NCBI GenBank assembly: GCA_020444325.1
Contig: JAHLLD010000006.1
Span: 124,001 to 188,000, forward strand
Direction of reading: 5' to 3'
Source: a bacterium
GTDB lineage: Bacteria > Bacteroidota > Ignavibacteria > SZUA-365
Length of the DNA stretch: 64,000 nucleotides
The position numbers and the translations under genes were made by a program. A model generated the notes under the pieces. It was not told where the DNA came from. It did no database searches and was given only the letters and a program-made list of their open reading frames with translations. This document shows positions 53,293-62,252 of the stretch, one piece after another (position 1 is the stretch's first letter; each line of letters starts with the position of its first letter).

Positions 53293-53999
53293 ACCCCCAC
53301 CCCCTCTCCAGCGTCAAGCTGCCCGATGGCCTCACCCAATAGCTGTTCCGCCAACCGCGGCATACGTGCTTTGCCGCGAATGGGACGATAGTAGAGACGC
53401 GCGTGCGCATGAATCACGAGTCCAACATAGCAGCTGTGCTGCGTGGAGAAATACACATGTTCCTTTTTCGTGGCATGCATGGTCGCCATCCCCTGGGCTT
53501 CACATTGCAGGTCGGTGTTCTCTTCATCGAATATTACCGCTTCATACTGCATGTTCTGCCTTTCATAGAGCTGCTGCATGACACCGATATATCCCCGGGT
53601 CTGTGCCGGGAACAGCGGTGATGATTCCTTATTGGCACCATCGTAAGTCTGTGCTATCCCATGTTCGCGGTTGTATGCAATCGTCCTGCAATGCATCGCC
53701 AGCTTGCACGATCCACACAGCCAGGGCACGTAAAAGCTGCGGTAGCGCGGGATGCGCCGCTGCCAGTCCGCTCTGTACAGCTGTCGATAGAGCTTCCCGA
53801 TCTCTTCCTCATGAGGAATGATGCGATGCTCGCCAAAGCGCTGCTGCAATTCACGGGTGACGACCTGATGCCGTCCCATGCGGCTCATCAGTCCGTGATG
53901 ATAGGTCAGCAGGTGCACCCTCTCGGCAGACTTCAATGCACGAAGCACCGCCAGTGTAGAATCTGGTCCTCCTGAAAACAGTACGGATATATCACTCAT
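53289..53999 (-). CDS. PP-loop ATP pyrophosphatase (QueC/ExsB-like)
   Basis: A 236-residue protein with the PP-loop motif VLFSGGPDSTLAVLRAL at the N terminus, as in N-type ATP pyrophosphatases that adenylate a carboxyl, carbonyl or nucleobase group. A cysteine cluster LCGSCKLAMHCRTIAYN (residues ~103-119) could be a metal or iron-sulphur site; its spacing differs from classical QueC. Later: IAQTYDGANKESSPLFPAQTRG. The start at 53999 is favoured by GGAGG about 5 bases upstream; a second ATG at 54002 is adjacent and the frame runs far upstream without a signal. Coupled to the carbamoyltransferase by ATGA overlap. Substrate unknown. Confidence 0.87.
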   Translation of the reverse strand: MSDISVLFSGGPDSTLAVLRALKSAERVHLLTYHHGLMSRMGRHQVVTRELQQRFGEHRIIPHEEEIGKLYRQLYRADWQRRIPRYRSFYVPWLCGSCKLAMHCRTIAYNREHGIAQTYDGANKESSPLFPAQTRGYIGVMQQLYERQNMQYEAVIFDEENTDLQCEAQGMATMHATKKEHVYFSTQHSCYVGLVIHAHARLYYRPIRGKARMPRLAEQLLGEAIGQLDAGEGVGV

Positions 54000-54018
54000 C
54001 ATTCCTCCTTCCTGGTTG

Positions 54019-54705
54019 TTATCGGGGATTCTGTCCCTGTTGAGATTGCTGCGCGGTGAGGTGAAGTACGCATGAGGGATTGAGCGGCATGCGGGTACAC
54101 ATATCCACCTCGTACCCGAAGACGTCGCAGCGCCGACGTACTTCCTGCTCATCAAGATAGGCGGCGTTGAAGCCGAGAAGCAGAAGGCCCTGCGGACGCA
54201 GGCGCGGCCTGGCATCAGCGAGCAGGCGCTCAATAAATTCGTAGCCCGATTCCCCGCCACACCAGTCCGTTTCCGAAGGGTGCATGCGGTCTATCTCCCG
54301 CGACCTGCCATCCGCACGCGGAATATACAGTGTGTTTGAAAACACCAGGTCGTACTGCCCGGTAAATGCGGCAAACAGATCGCTCTCGATCACGGACACA
54401 CTGGACGCCGTACCTGCGACTTCCTGGCTGGCGGATTGAACGTACGTGGGATTGATGTCGCCCGCATCCACCGTACATGTGCAGAGGCGCCTGGCGATGC
54501 GCGCAAGCAGCGCATAAGGCCCCGTACCGATCTCCGCGACACGCATTCCGCTGCGCAGGCGCAGGCGCAGTGCACGCTGCAGCACCAGTGTCGTCATGTC
54601 CCAGTGAATCCGTTCACTGCCCTGAAGCCGCACGCCGAAAAGCAATGCCGTAAGCATCGCATTTCTGCGCAGCCCCCTGTTCAACACCTTCCTTGCAAGT
54701 CCCAT
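54019..54705 (-). CDS. HemK/PrmC-like SAM-dependent methyltransferase
   Basis: A 228-residue methyltransferase. The N-terminal helical part (RKVLNRGLRRNAMLTALLFGVRLQGSERIHW) precedes motif I VAEIGTGPYALLARIA and an acidic DAGDINPTYVQSA. The substrate-loop segment reads YDLVFSNTLYIP, resembling the [ND]PPY motif of PrmC-like N-methyltransferases but with NTLY. The C terminus is APLRPQGLLLLGFNA-type. It lies 19 bases upstream of the PP-loop gene start and 95 bases downstream of the large synthetase gene, in the same operon. Target unknown; a pathway intermediate is plausible. Confidence 0.86.
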   Translation of the reverse strand: MGLARKVLNRGLRRNAMLTALLFGVRLQGSERIHWDMTTLVLQRALRLRLRSGMRVAEIGTGPYALLARIARRLCTCTVDAGDINPTYVQSASQEVAGTASSVSVIESDLFAAFTGQYDLVFSNTLYIPRADGRSREIDRMHPSETDWCGGESGYEFIERLLADARPRLRPQGLLLLGFNAAYLDEQEVRRRCDVFGYEVDMCTRMPLNPSCVLHLTAQQSQQGQNPR

Positions 54706-54800
54706 AGCCCGGCCATTCTGATCAACATCCCGCTGTCCACCACGAAAGACACATGAATATCCGGATAATTACCCGGCAATAAAATTTTCCTTCCAACCCC

Positions 54801-57800
54801 TCACTCCGGCGATGCTGCTTCCTCGAGGAGCAGGCGAAATTCCCCGTCACGTGAATCGGCAGTGAATCCTGCATGCATGCAGAATGGTGCGAGGTAATGC
54901 GGCGCGCGAAGCGATTGAATGTCGGAGGCCTTGAGCTGCAGGGCGAGGTCCCGCAGCAGAGCATGCCCATAACCGTTGCCGCGGAGGCTCTGCTCGACGA
55001 TGACCGCCTGCAGCTCAGCTTCGGATGTGGGCAGGACGGAAAATACAGCACCACCAGCGACTCTCTGCCTGTCGTCGATAAGCGCCAGGTATCTCAGGTT
55101 TTCACCTGACGGAACGGGAAGCCGTTCCTGCACAAGCAGGGCGAGAATGCTTCCTGTCTCGGCGGCGGACAGTGGTTCACGAATCAGCATCTCCCCGCTT
55201 CCGGTGGTTTCCATGGGATGCTCGACAACGGCGGATTTTCTTCCCGCGATCTGCGTCCTCACGAGCTGCAGGTCTGCTCCCTCCGCTGCGGGGAACACCA
55301 TGCGTAAAAACTGCTCGCGCATGCCGCCGGCGGGAATCTGCTCCTGCAATTCGGCCAGTTCAACGCTGCGCGTAACGGCGAAACTGCTGTCCCTGTGCAG
55401 GCGCAGGATAAGTTCATCGAGCTGCTGTCCGCAGTCGCCTGGAAGCCCACCGAGCACCGTCCGCCGCGTCACAAACCACCGCGCGGCGGTGCCGTATCGC
55501 ATGACACCATACAGATCGAGCACGTGACGGAGGTAATCCTCCCCGCGTTCCTCCACGAGCAGCGGATACGTGTGCGCCCAATCGCGCCAGCAGGCGACGG
55601 CATTCCGTACCGCAATAGGTGGATTGTAACGCTGTGCACGCTGCTCCAGTTCGTAACGGATCAGTGCGGCAGTCTTCATATCGAGGTGCACTCCACGCGC
55701 ATCCAGCATCTCATCCACATGCTGCAGCAGTTCCGTCGCTTCCTGTTCACCAAGCACCTCAGCGCAGGCATCAATGACCCAGGAAGGCTGCAGGCGGGAT
55801 GTATTCCAGCGCTCTGCCGCACGCCGGAGAATATCAAAGAGTCCTTCAATGAGACAGTGCGTCCCGTCGCAACTCCGCCATCCTTCGACCGAGGCGAGCA
55901 CCGCTCCCTCGCGATAGCGCAACAGTGGTACGATGACATTTTCCGCTTCAATGGCGCCGGGCAGCAGTTCATGACTGCTATCGCGCCAGCCGCGTATCCA
56001 GGCAGACAAACCGGATATCCACCAGCGACGCAGCTCTGCTTCATCGGCCTGCGCCGCACCGCGATCCATAAACTCCGCCAGGCTGCGACCCGCAGATTCC
56101 GCGAGAGCAATGGCCCCTGCTTCCGGCATGAAGCTCCCGAAGCGCGGGAGCGCTGCATGGCGCACAGGAGCACCGGAAATCCGCAGAAGCCGCAGCACAT
56201 CCTCGTGCATCGCTTTCTCGCGGTAGCGGTCATCGAGCAGGAGACGGAAGGTAAATCTTCTCCCCGTGCGTGTCTGCAATATGACGCGGAAAGATCGCGA
56301 GCCGCTTCTGGACGAAGGCAGCGCTTCAATCAGGATCTGATCGAGCACCATCGCTTCCGAACCGAGTCCGTCAATACCGAAAAGCATGAGAACCGTAAGG
56401 GAGAGAAACGGCGTCTCAGCGAGCAATACGCGCAGCCGATCACGATCCGCGCCGGCGGCGTCCGGCATTGCATCAAGCGCAGCATCGAGCAGGTGCAGGA
56501 GACTGTCACGTCTGGTGGATGACGCTTCCTGCCTGCGGACGTAGACATCCTTCAGCGCATAGAACAACTCTCCTGCCCTGTCACGCATCTCATCGATCTG
56601 CATCCACAGCGCCAGTTCCGCGCGCACGTCGTAGACGAAGGACGCATCCCGCGCGGCCAGGCGGTAGAGGAGCACGAGAAGATGGTTGTACACGCGTTGT
56701 TCCGCTGCAGAGGGATGCGGCTGCTGCTGACGGTAACTGTGCAGACGGCGGCGCAGAGCTGCCAGCCGCTCACCGCGCATGTCGGGCGAAGCGATACGGT
56801 CGAGGGCGGGACCATCGAGGAAACTGCGCTCGGACCGCATGAACGCATTGTACGGTGCGGCATCCTCTGGCATTGGATCGAACAGCAACAGTGTTTCGTA
56901 GGCGCGGATGCGCACGGCCTCATCCGGATGCCAGGCACAGGCACCGAGGCGTTTGCGGAGCAGGGACAGATGCCGGTGCGGTATCGACTCAAGCGCGGCG
57001 CCGAGATCATCGAAGAGCTGCAGTGCCAGAGGGGAATCCGCAGTGAAGGTAATGGACAGCATGCGATGCAGCTGCTGCAGCACGGTGCCGATACTGGCCT
57101 TCGACGACGCGTCCACTCCCACCTCGGTGCGATCAGCGCCGTCCGACATACGCACAGCATCGACAGGCCATTGCAGCGGGATCACCGCTTCGACTTCATC
57201 GAGCGGGACATCCCACCCCTCGTGACAGGGGAGGAAACCGGTCAATGCTGCATTCCCTGTCCAACCATACGGCTGCCTGCAGAGGCGTCCGAGATCCACG
57301 GTCGCCGAACGCAGCTGGTATTCGAGATCACCAATTCGCCAGTGTCCCTCATTCCTTCCGGCCGCGACGGGGAGCAGTGCGCGGGTGGCCGCGTTATAGA
57401 GTCCCTCAGGACGCAGTTGCAAATCCCGTTCAGTGCACCCGAGATCCCGCAGCATCCACAACGGCAGACGCAGGCGCAGGCCGGCAATCTCGAAGCGCAG
57501 CGCGCGTTCCTGGTACATGCGCGCGATCTCCGCACTGTAGTTCTCCCTGATGCGCTTTCGATTGAGCGAGCCCTTGGGCGTGAGCTCACCGCGGGATTCG
57601 GAAAAGTCTTCATCGAGCAGCGTGAATTCGAGAATGCGTTCGTATACGGGAAGCTCCCTGTTCACGGCACGGATGATCTCGTTGAAATATCGCTCCCGCT
57701 GCTGCGTGGAGGCAAGCTTTTCGAGAATGGGAGCGGACGCATCGAGAACGATCAGCAGAGTATTATGCGCGCGTCCATCACCGGCCAGGAAACAACGCCT

Positions 57801-59369
57801 GATGCCGGGCACATCCTGAAAACGGTTCTCGACCGCCAGAGGAGCAATGGTCTGTCCCCTGCTGTTCTTGTAGATATCCTTCACACGGTCAACAATGCGG
57901 TAATGCCCGCTCTCACTCTGTGCGAACAGGTCGCCTGTTGGAATCCACCGTCCATGCAGCGACTCCCCATCCCCGGATTCTTCCGACACCTCGGTTGCGT
58001 TTTCCAGCGGAGTGGCCACGTAGGGACCGCGCATTTCCATCTCGCAGTTTTCGCGCAGGCGCACGTCGATGCCGGGCAGAGGGATGCCGACGGAGTCGGC
58101 TTCATACGCACCGGGCGGTGTCATGAGTATGCCGCCTGTCGCTTCCGTCATTCCGAAACCACTGCCGAGCGCCACACCATGCTGATGGAAGTAGCGAAAG
58201 ACCGATGGACTCAGGTACCCGGCTGCCGAGAGTCCCCAGCGCAATTTCCCTCCACAGGCCGCAGCAAGCGTATCGAAGCGGTCCGCTTCCTCCCGCAGCT
58301 CGACCCAGCGCTGGGGGATGCTGATCAGTCCTGTCGGCTGCACCTCGCGCATACGTGCGAACAGTGCTTCACGACCGGAACTGCCGACGAACACGTATCG
58401 TCCTCCCCAGAACAGCATGCCCTGCAGTTCGAGAAAACGTCCGAAGGTATGAAACAGCGGCAGGTAAGCGGCGAGCGTTTCATCGTCGCCGACATCAGGC
58501 AGCGCCGCCGCGCGCGCGAAGCGCTTGCTCACCATGTTCATCTGCGAGAAGGCAACGCCTTTGGGGAGTCCGGTAGAACCCGAAGTAAACATGACGGTCG
58601 AAGTACCCGTATACGGAATGTCCCTTGCCGATTGCCCGCCTTCGCCAACCGGCAGACTCCTTTCCCGGTTTTTGGCGATGAAGGCATCGAACAGTTCGAC
58701 ACCTTGCTCTTCCGGATTTCCCGCGCCGATGAACACGGGGAGCAGCTCGAGTCCGTATTCCGCCATGACGCGGAGCAGGAGCCGCAGCCGCTCGTTGGTG
58801 TCGACGAACACGAGGTTGATACGGAGCTGCTGCAGAATGGACGCAAGCGATGACTCGTCGAGATGCACGCTCAGTGGCGTATTGAGAATGCCATGTACCA
58901 GGCAGGACAGATCGCACAGTGCTCCTTCAAGCGAATTGGCGGTGAAGAGTGCGACACGGGGATGCGTCCCCGGTGTCCCTGCACGCATTGCATGCGCAAT
59001 GATACCGCATTGTTTCTCCACCTGAGCGAAACTCAGTCTGCGTCTCTCGCCGTCTCCCTCCTCGAGGTAACAGGCGGTCCCATGACTGCGTGCACGGTCG
59101 GCTAGCAGATCTCCCACCCCATAGCGGAGCCGGAGCAGGACCGCGCGCACCGTCTTTTCATAAATACCGTATCGTTGTTCCTGGGTGAGCGCGCACCGGA
59201 ATTCCGCGCCCGCAGCGGCGGAAAGGAATTCGCGCAGCGCCGCATTCAAACGATCCGTCGCATTGAAATGCGGGAGGGCGGAGTGGATCAGGTTCAGCAT
59301 ACGAGCTGGAATATCCGGATCCCGCTGCCGCTGATATTGCTGAAGGAGGTCCTCAATCGCTGCGGGCAT
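54801..59369 (-). CDS. Adenylate-forming synthetase fused to an unassigned helical middle and a GNAT acetyltransferase
   Basis: A 1,522-residue cytosolic protein. Residues ~85-620 are an AMP-binding (acyl-CoA synthetase-like) domain: VMFTSGSTGLPKGV (261-272), GSGFGMTEATGG, GRWIPTGDLF, YRIVDRVKDIYKNSRGQ and late lysine KGSLNRKRI. Residues ~620-1370 are mostly helical with HEAT-like pieces and no domain I recognise; the part LQTRTGRRFTFRLLLDD...DVLRLLRI...PEAENVIVPLLRY could be a degenerate kinase-like fold, a weak guess. Residues ~1380-1522 are a GNAT domain (VIVEQSLRGNGYGHALLRDLA, acetyl-CoA loop). No carrier protein domain is seen. It leads an operon with a methyltransferase, PP-loop enzyme and carbamoyltransferase. 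Confidence 0.88.
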   Translation of the reverse strand: MPAAIEDLLQQYQRQRDPDIPARMLNLIHSALPHFNATDRLNAALREFLSAAAGAEFRCALTQEQRYGIYEKTVRAVLLRLRYGVGDLLADRARSHGTACYLEEGDGERRRLSFAQVEKQCGIIAHAMRAGTPGTHPRVALFTANSLEGALCDLSCLVHGILNTPLSVHLDESSLASILQQLRINLVFVDTNERLRLLLRVMAEYGLELLPVFIGAGNPEEQGVELFDAFIAKNRERSLPVGEGGQSARDIPYTGTSTVMFTSGSTGLPKGVAFSQMNMVSKRFARAAALPDVGDDETLAAYLPLFHTFGRFLELQGMLFWGGRYVFVGSSGREALFARMREVQPTGLISIPQRWVELREEADRFDTLAAACGGKLRWGLSAAGYLSPSVFRYFHQHGVALGSGFGMTEATGGILMTPPGAYEADSVGIPLPGIDVRLRENCEMEMRGPYVATPLENATEVSEESGDGESLHGRWIPTGDLFAQSESGHYRIVDRVKDIYKNSRGQTIAPLAVENRFQDVPGIRRCFLAGDGRAHNTLLIVLDASAPILEKLASTQQRERYFNEIIRAVNRELPVYERILEFTLLDEDFSESRGELTPKGSLNRKRIRENYSAEIARMYQERALRFEIAGLRLRLPLWMLRDLGCTERDLQLRPEGLYNAATRALLPVAAGRNEGHWRIGDLEYQLRSATVDLGRLCRQPYGWTGNAALTGFLPCHEGWDVPLDEVEAVIPLQWPVDAVRMSDGADRTEVGVDASSKASIGTVLQQLHRMLSITFTADSPLALQLFDDLGAALESIPHRHLSLLRKRLGACAWHPDEAVRIRAYETLLLFDPMPEDAAPYNAFMRSERSFLDGPALDRIASPDMRGERLAALRRRLHSYRQQQPHPSAAEQRVYNHLLVLLYRLAARDASFVYDVRAELALWMQIDEMRDRAGELFYALKDVYVRRQEASSTRRDSLLHLLDAALDAMPDAAGADRDRLRVLLAETPFLSLTVLMLFGIDGLGSEAMVLDQILIEALPSSRSGSRSFRVILQTRTGRRFTFRLLLDDRYREKAMHEDVLRLLRISGAPVRHAALPRFGSFMPEAGAIALAESAGRSLAEFMDRGAAQADEAELRRWWISGLSAWIRGWRDSSHELLPGAIEAENVIVPLLRYREGAVLASVEGWRSCDGTHCLIEGLFDILRRAAERWNTSRLQPSWVIDACAEVLGEQEATELLQHVDEMLDARGVHLDMKTAALIRYELEQRAQRYNPPIAVRNAVACWRDWAHTYPLLVEERGEDYLRHVLDLYGVMRYGTAARWFVTRRTVLGGLPGDCGQQLDELILRLHRDSSFAVTRSVELAELQEQIPAGGMREQFLRMVFPAAEGADLQLVRTQIAGRKSAVVEHPMETTGSGEMLIREPLSAAETGSILALLVQERLPVPSGENLRYLALIDDRQRVAGGAVFSVLPTSEAELQAVIVEQSLRGNGYGHALLRDLALQLKASDIQSLRAPHYLAPFCMHAGFTADSRDGEFRLLLEEAASPE

Positions 59370-59433
59370 GTATTGAAACTACGCAGACGTCCGTCAACTG
59401 TCAATGCGCAGCGGTGTCATGCTGCACAGTAGC

Positions 59434-61515
59434 TTAATGCCTAATGAGACAACGCGCAGTTTGCATTCCCCACGTCCCTTGCAGCACAACAAGGTATAAT
59501 CCACTGTCCCATGACTCTGTCGTGAGGGAAATGATGGCATTGCCGTCCACCGTCCGCTGTGCCACGCAACGACCTGAAATATCAAACACGGTGATTGATC
59601 TTCCCCGGGATGCGAAATCGCGGACGTCGAGTTGCAGGATATCATCGGCCGGCTGTGGATGCAGTGAAAGCTCAGGCAGCTGATGATGTTGCGGCACACG
59701 CGGAACCGCTGTCGAGCCGTCCAGTTTTCGTCGGTAGAATCCACCTCGCGAGGGACTTGCGTATATCCACCCGTCATGGACCGTCAGGAGCCGTGCATCG
59801 CGGGAATCTGGAAGTCCTTCATCCCATGCATACCAGGGCCCCATATGATCATCAAGTCGTGACAACCTGATGTCTTCCCCGGTCGCAAAGATCTGTTTCC
59901 CATGTGAGAGAATCGACCGTACCTGACCTCCCTCTGCTGGTGCGATACCAAGTGGTTCCCACGGTTCGCTGTCGTTTGATTTCCAGTAAATCCAGTTTTG
60001 ATGGGCGTTCGGCCCCTGGAAACCGATGTATACACCGAAGGGATCGCTCCATGATACATATGCCTCTTCGCTTGGGAGACCCTCACGATCAGTTTGCCAG
60101 GTACTCCCGCCGTCAACTGACCGCACAACATGCCGACCGCAGCTGTAGTATGTAGATTCGAGACTGCGTACTGCGTCAGGATAAAAGCCGAACGGAACGT
60201 CTCCGGATCTCCAACTGGATCCCATATCGGTAGAATACCCGATGAAGTTTTGTGCCGCCGCAAACAGCACGCCATTGTGTACTGATAGATGCGCTTCAGA
60301 AACAGCATCCAATTCTTCCATGCGTTCCCAGGATTTTCCGGCGTCGTCTGACTTCCAGTATCCCGCAAATTTCGTTGCATACAGGAGTGATGAACCGACG
60401 GCAAGAAGCTGACTAGCCTCCTCAGATGCTGGAGTTCCAAACGGACCAGGCCGGAGCCACTCCCATATGCCTTCTTTCTTTGTGTAGATTCCCGGTTGCC
60501 CGCGCATCGCGATGAACCTATCATTTCCTACCCAGGCCACACTACTCACGCTGTTGGGAGATGTGGTCCCGAATTTCCAATGCACCCCGTAATCGTCCGA
60601 CAGCAACACTCCGGGGCCGTTCAAGGACAGCGCAATGCGATCGCCGATGATAACGCCATCAAAGACATTTACGCGACTGAGTCCGAATGTCTCAGCATGA
60701 AACGTCTCCCCTCCATCCAGGCTAATGTGCGGATTGTATGCGCCTCCTGCTATCACAATTGAATCTGTCACAGTAAGGGCGGTCCAGATACTGTACGCAA
60801 ACTGAATTGGAGCACGAGTCCAATTCTTCCCATCCTCCGACCTGATCAGTCCCCCAGTCTCTTCGGTCGCGAAAAGATAGCGACTGTTCGCGGCGATGCG
60901 AAAGATAGGTAAGCCTGAGGGACTGTTCGAGAACAGTTCCCACCTCCCATTCTTGTACATATAAAACAACCCGAACCTGGATCCGGCTACAGGACGGCCG
61001 CGAAACATCGTAATGGTGAACATCAGCCTTTCACTGTCAAGCCCTTCCCCACTGTTTTTCCAGACTTTGCCGGATGGGTCTGTCGAGAGCAGTACACCCT
61101 GTTTGGAGGTAGGTATGAAGACGGTATCCTGATGGACGAGAACATGGAATGCCTCGAAGCCATCATGGACCTTCTTCCACACGCGTTCTGAGTAATCAAA
61201 GCACCAGAGTGAAGTACTGCATGTGGAAAAATGCCGTGCAAGAACCCAGTTCTGTGCAAATGCGTGATAGAAGCGCAAATCATGGAAATCCCATTCCTGA
61301 GGTTCATGTTGCGGAAACCAATTGTCTCCCCTGTCTGGTGAGTACTGCCCACGAACCGTCAGTGTGTCACCAACACAAAGGATGCTGGTGAACGAGCCCC
61401 CGGGAGGAACATCAAGTTTGGTCCACTGGCCTGATGACTGCGCGGACACATTACATGGAGTGAGGATTATCGCGATTACGATCGTGAGAAAGAGAGTGGA
61501 TGCAATCCTGTACAT
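59434..61515 (-). CDS. Secreted BNR/sortilin-like repeat protein with type IX sorting domain
   Basis: A 693-residue exported protein. The start at 61515 (MYRIASTLFLTIVIAIILTPCNVSAQ) gives the signal; GGGGGG lies just upstream. Beta-propeller repeats follow with Asp-box-like pieces (SLDGGETFHAE, SDDYGVHWKFG, SDDAGKSWERM, STDMGSSWRSG, SVDGGSTWQTD), as in sialidase/BNR or photosystem-II stability-factor-like proteins. The C terminus is a sorting domain (SLHPQPADDILQLDV...VFDISGRCVAQR...WDSGLYLVVLQG). No sialidase active-site set is evident. It is separated by a short gap from the large synthetase gene and is probably transcribed on its own. Confidence 0.88.
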   Translation of the reverse strand: MYRIASTLFLTIVIAIILTPCNVSAQSSGQWTKLDVPPGGSFTSILCVGDTLTVRGQYSPDRGDNWFPQHEPQEWDFHDLRFYHAFAQNWVLARHFSTCSTSLWCFDYSERVWKKVHDGFEAFHVLVHQDTVFIPTSKQGVLLSTDPSGKVWKNSGEGLDSERLMFTITMFRGRPVAGSRFGLFYMYKNGRWELFSNSPSGLPIFRIAANSRYLFATEETGGLIRSEDGKNWTRAPIQFAYSIWTALTVTDSIVIAGGAYNPHISLDGGETFHAETFGLSRVNVFDGVIIGDRIALSLNGPGVLLSDDYGVHWKFGTTSPNSVSSVAWVGNDRFIAMRGQPGIYTKKEGIWEWLRPGPFGTPASEEASQLLAVGSSLLYATKFAGYWKSDDAGKSWERMEELDAVSEAHLSVHNGVLFAAAQNFIGYSTDMGSSWRSGDVPFGFYPDAVRSLESTYYSCGRHVVRSVDGGSTWQTDREGLPSEEAYVSWSDPFGVYIGFQGPNAHQNWIYWKSNDSEPWEPLGIAPAEGGQVRSILSHGKQIFATGEDIRLSRLDDHMGPWYAWDEGLPDSRDARLLTVHDGWIYASPSRGGFYRRKLDGSTAVPRVPQHHQLPELSLHPQPADDILQLDVRDFASRGRSITVFDISGRCVAQRTVDGNAIISLTTESWDSGLYLVVLQGTWGMQTARCLIRH

Positions 61516-61683
61516 GGTTACCCCCCTGTAGGTGTAGAAATTTTCAACCCTGTCCGCTGTGAACTTCAACACGCGACTGAATCATTAGTTACAGCGTTGT
61601 CACTCGAGAGCGTTCTGGTTCAGGAAGGAATAGATCGAGCGCCGCACGAACAAGTACTTATTAACGGGTACTCAGGGGAAGGG

Positions 61684-62205
61684 TCAACGGAGGGAGCGTT
61701 TGATTGCCGGGTCGTTGAGCAGGCGGGCGATGGATCTTTTGACGCCTGGAGAAAGGGTTTCGAGGTGCCAGTCCTGCGTCAGACCTGTAATTTCATTCGC
61801 CAGCTCGGGATATTTTTTCGCCATCCTGACGATGTGGCGGAAGGCGGTGATGCGGACGGAAGGAGACTTGGCGGGCTGCTCCCAGACGGACACGCAGTGA
61901 TCGAAAAGGCGCGCTTCGTGCTCCTCATTCAACTCCATGCGAGAAAGGATTTTCATGAGTTCGCGCTGATGTCCATCCTCCCGCTTCGGAATGGTCGCGA
62001 TGATTTTCGAACGATACCTGCGCACACGCGCGTCATTGTCTTCCATGCAGTCGAACAGCAGCCACGCCGCCCGCCAGGCCAGCGGCTGCCTGTCCGAGAG
62101 CGCCAGCACGACGGCCTCGTCGAAGGATTCGGGATGATCCTTCAGCCACGGAATCATCTCCTCCTTGTAGGCTTCCGTCAGAATCCGTTCGAGCGCGGTG
62201 CTCAT
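61684..62205 (-). CDS. HEAT-like helical repeat protein
   Basis: A 173-residue soluble protein with no signal peptide and several paired helices (EEMIPWLKDHPESFDEAVVLAL, PLAWRAAWLLFDCMEDNDARVRRYRSKII, VRITAFRHIVRMAKKYPELANEITGL, PGVKRSIARLLNDPAIKR), the pattern of HEAT-type adenylation-free scaffolds seen in 'HEAT repeat domain' proteins of Bacteroidota. The start at 62205 (MSTALERIL) is preferred; the frame is open back to 62229. It is 48 bases downstream of the lipoprotein gene and possibly cotranscribed. Function unknown. Confidence 0.76.
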   Translation of the reverse strand: MSTALERILTEAYKEEMIPWLKDHPESFDEAVVLALSDRQPLAWRAAWLLFDCMEDNDARVRRYRSKIIATIPKREDGHQRELMKILSRMELNEEHEARLFDHCVSVWEQPAKSPSVRITAFRHIVRMAKKYPELANEITGLTQDWHLETLSPGVKRSIARLLNDPAIKRSLR

Positions 62206-62252
62206 CGTGAACCCCGGGGATTCGTGCATATTCCCAGTCTGTTCTTCACTTC

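Noticed and set aside
56682-58853. Long open frame (723 codons) on the plus strand opposite the large synthetase gene
   Set aside because: It lies entirely antisense to a gene with clear AMP-binding motifs; the frame is an effect of GC-rich codon use, and its translation shows no domain.
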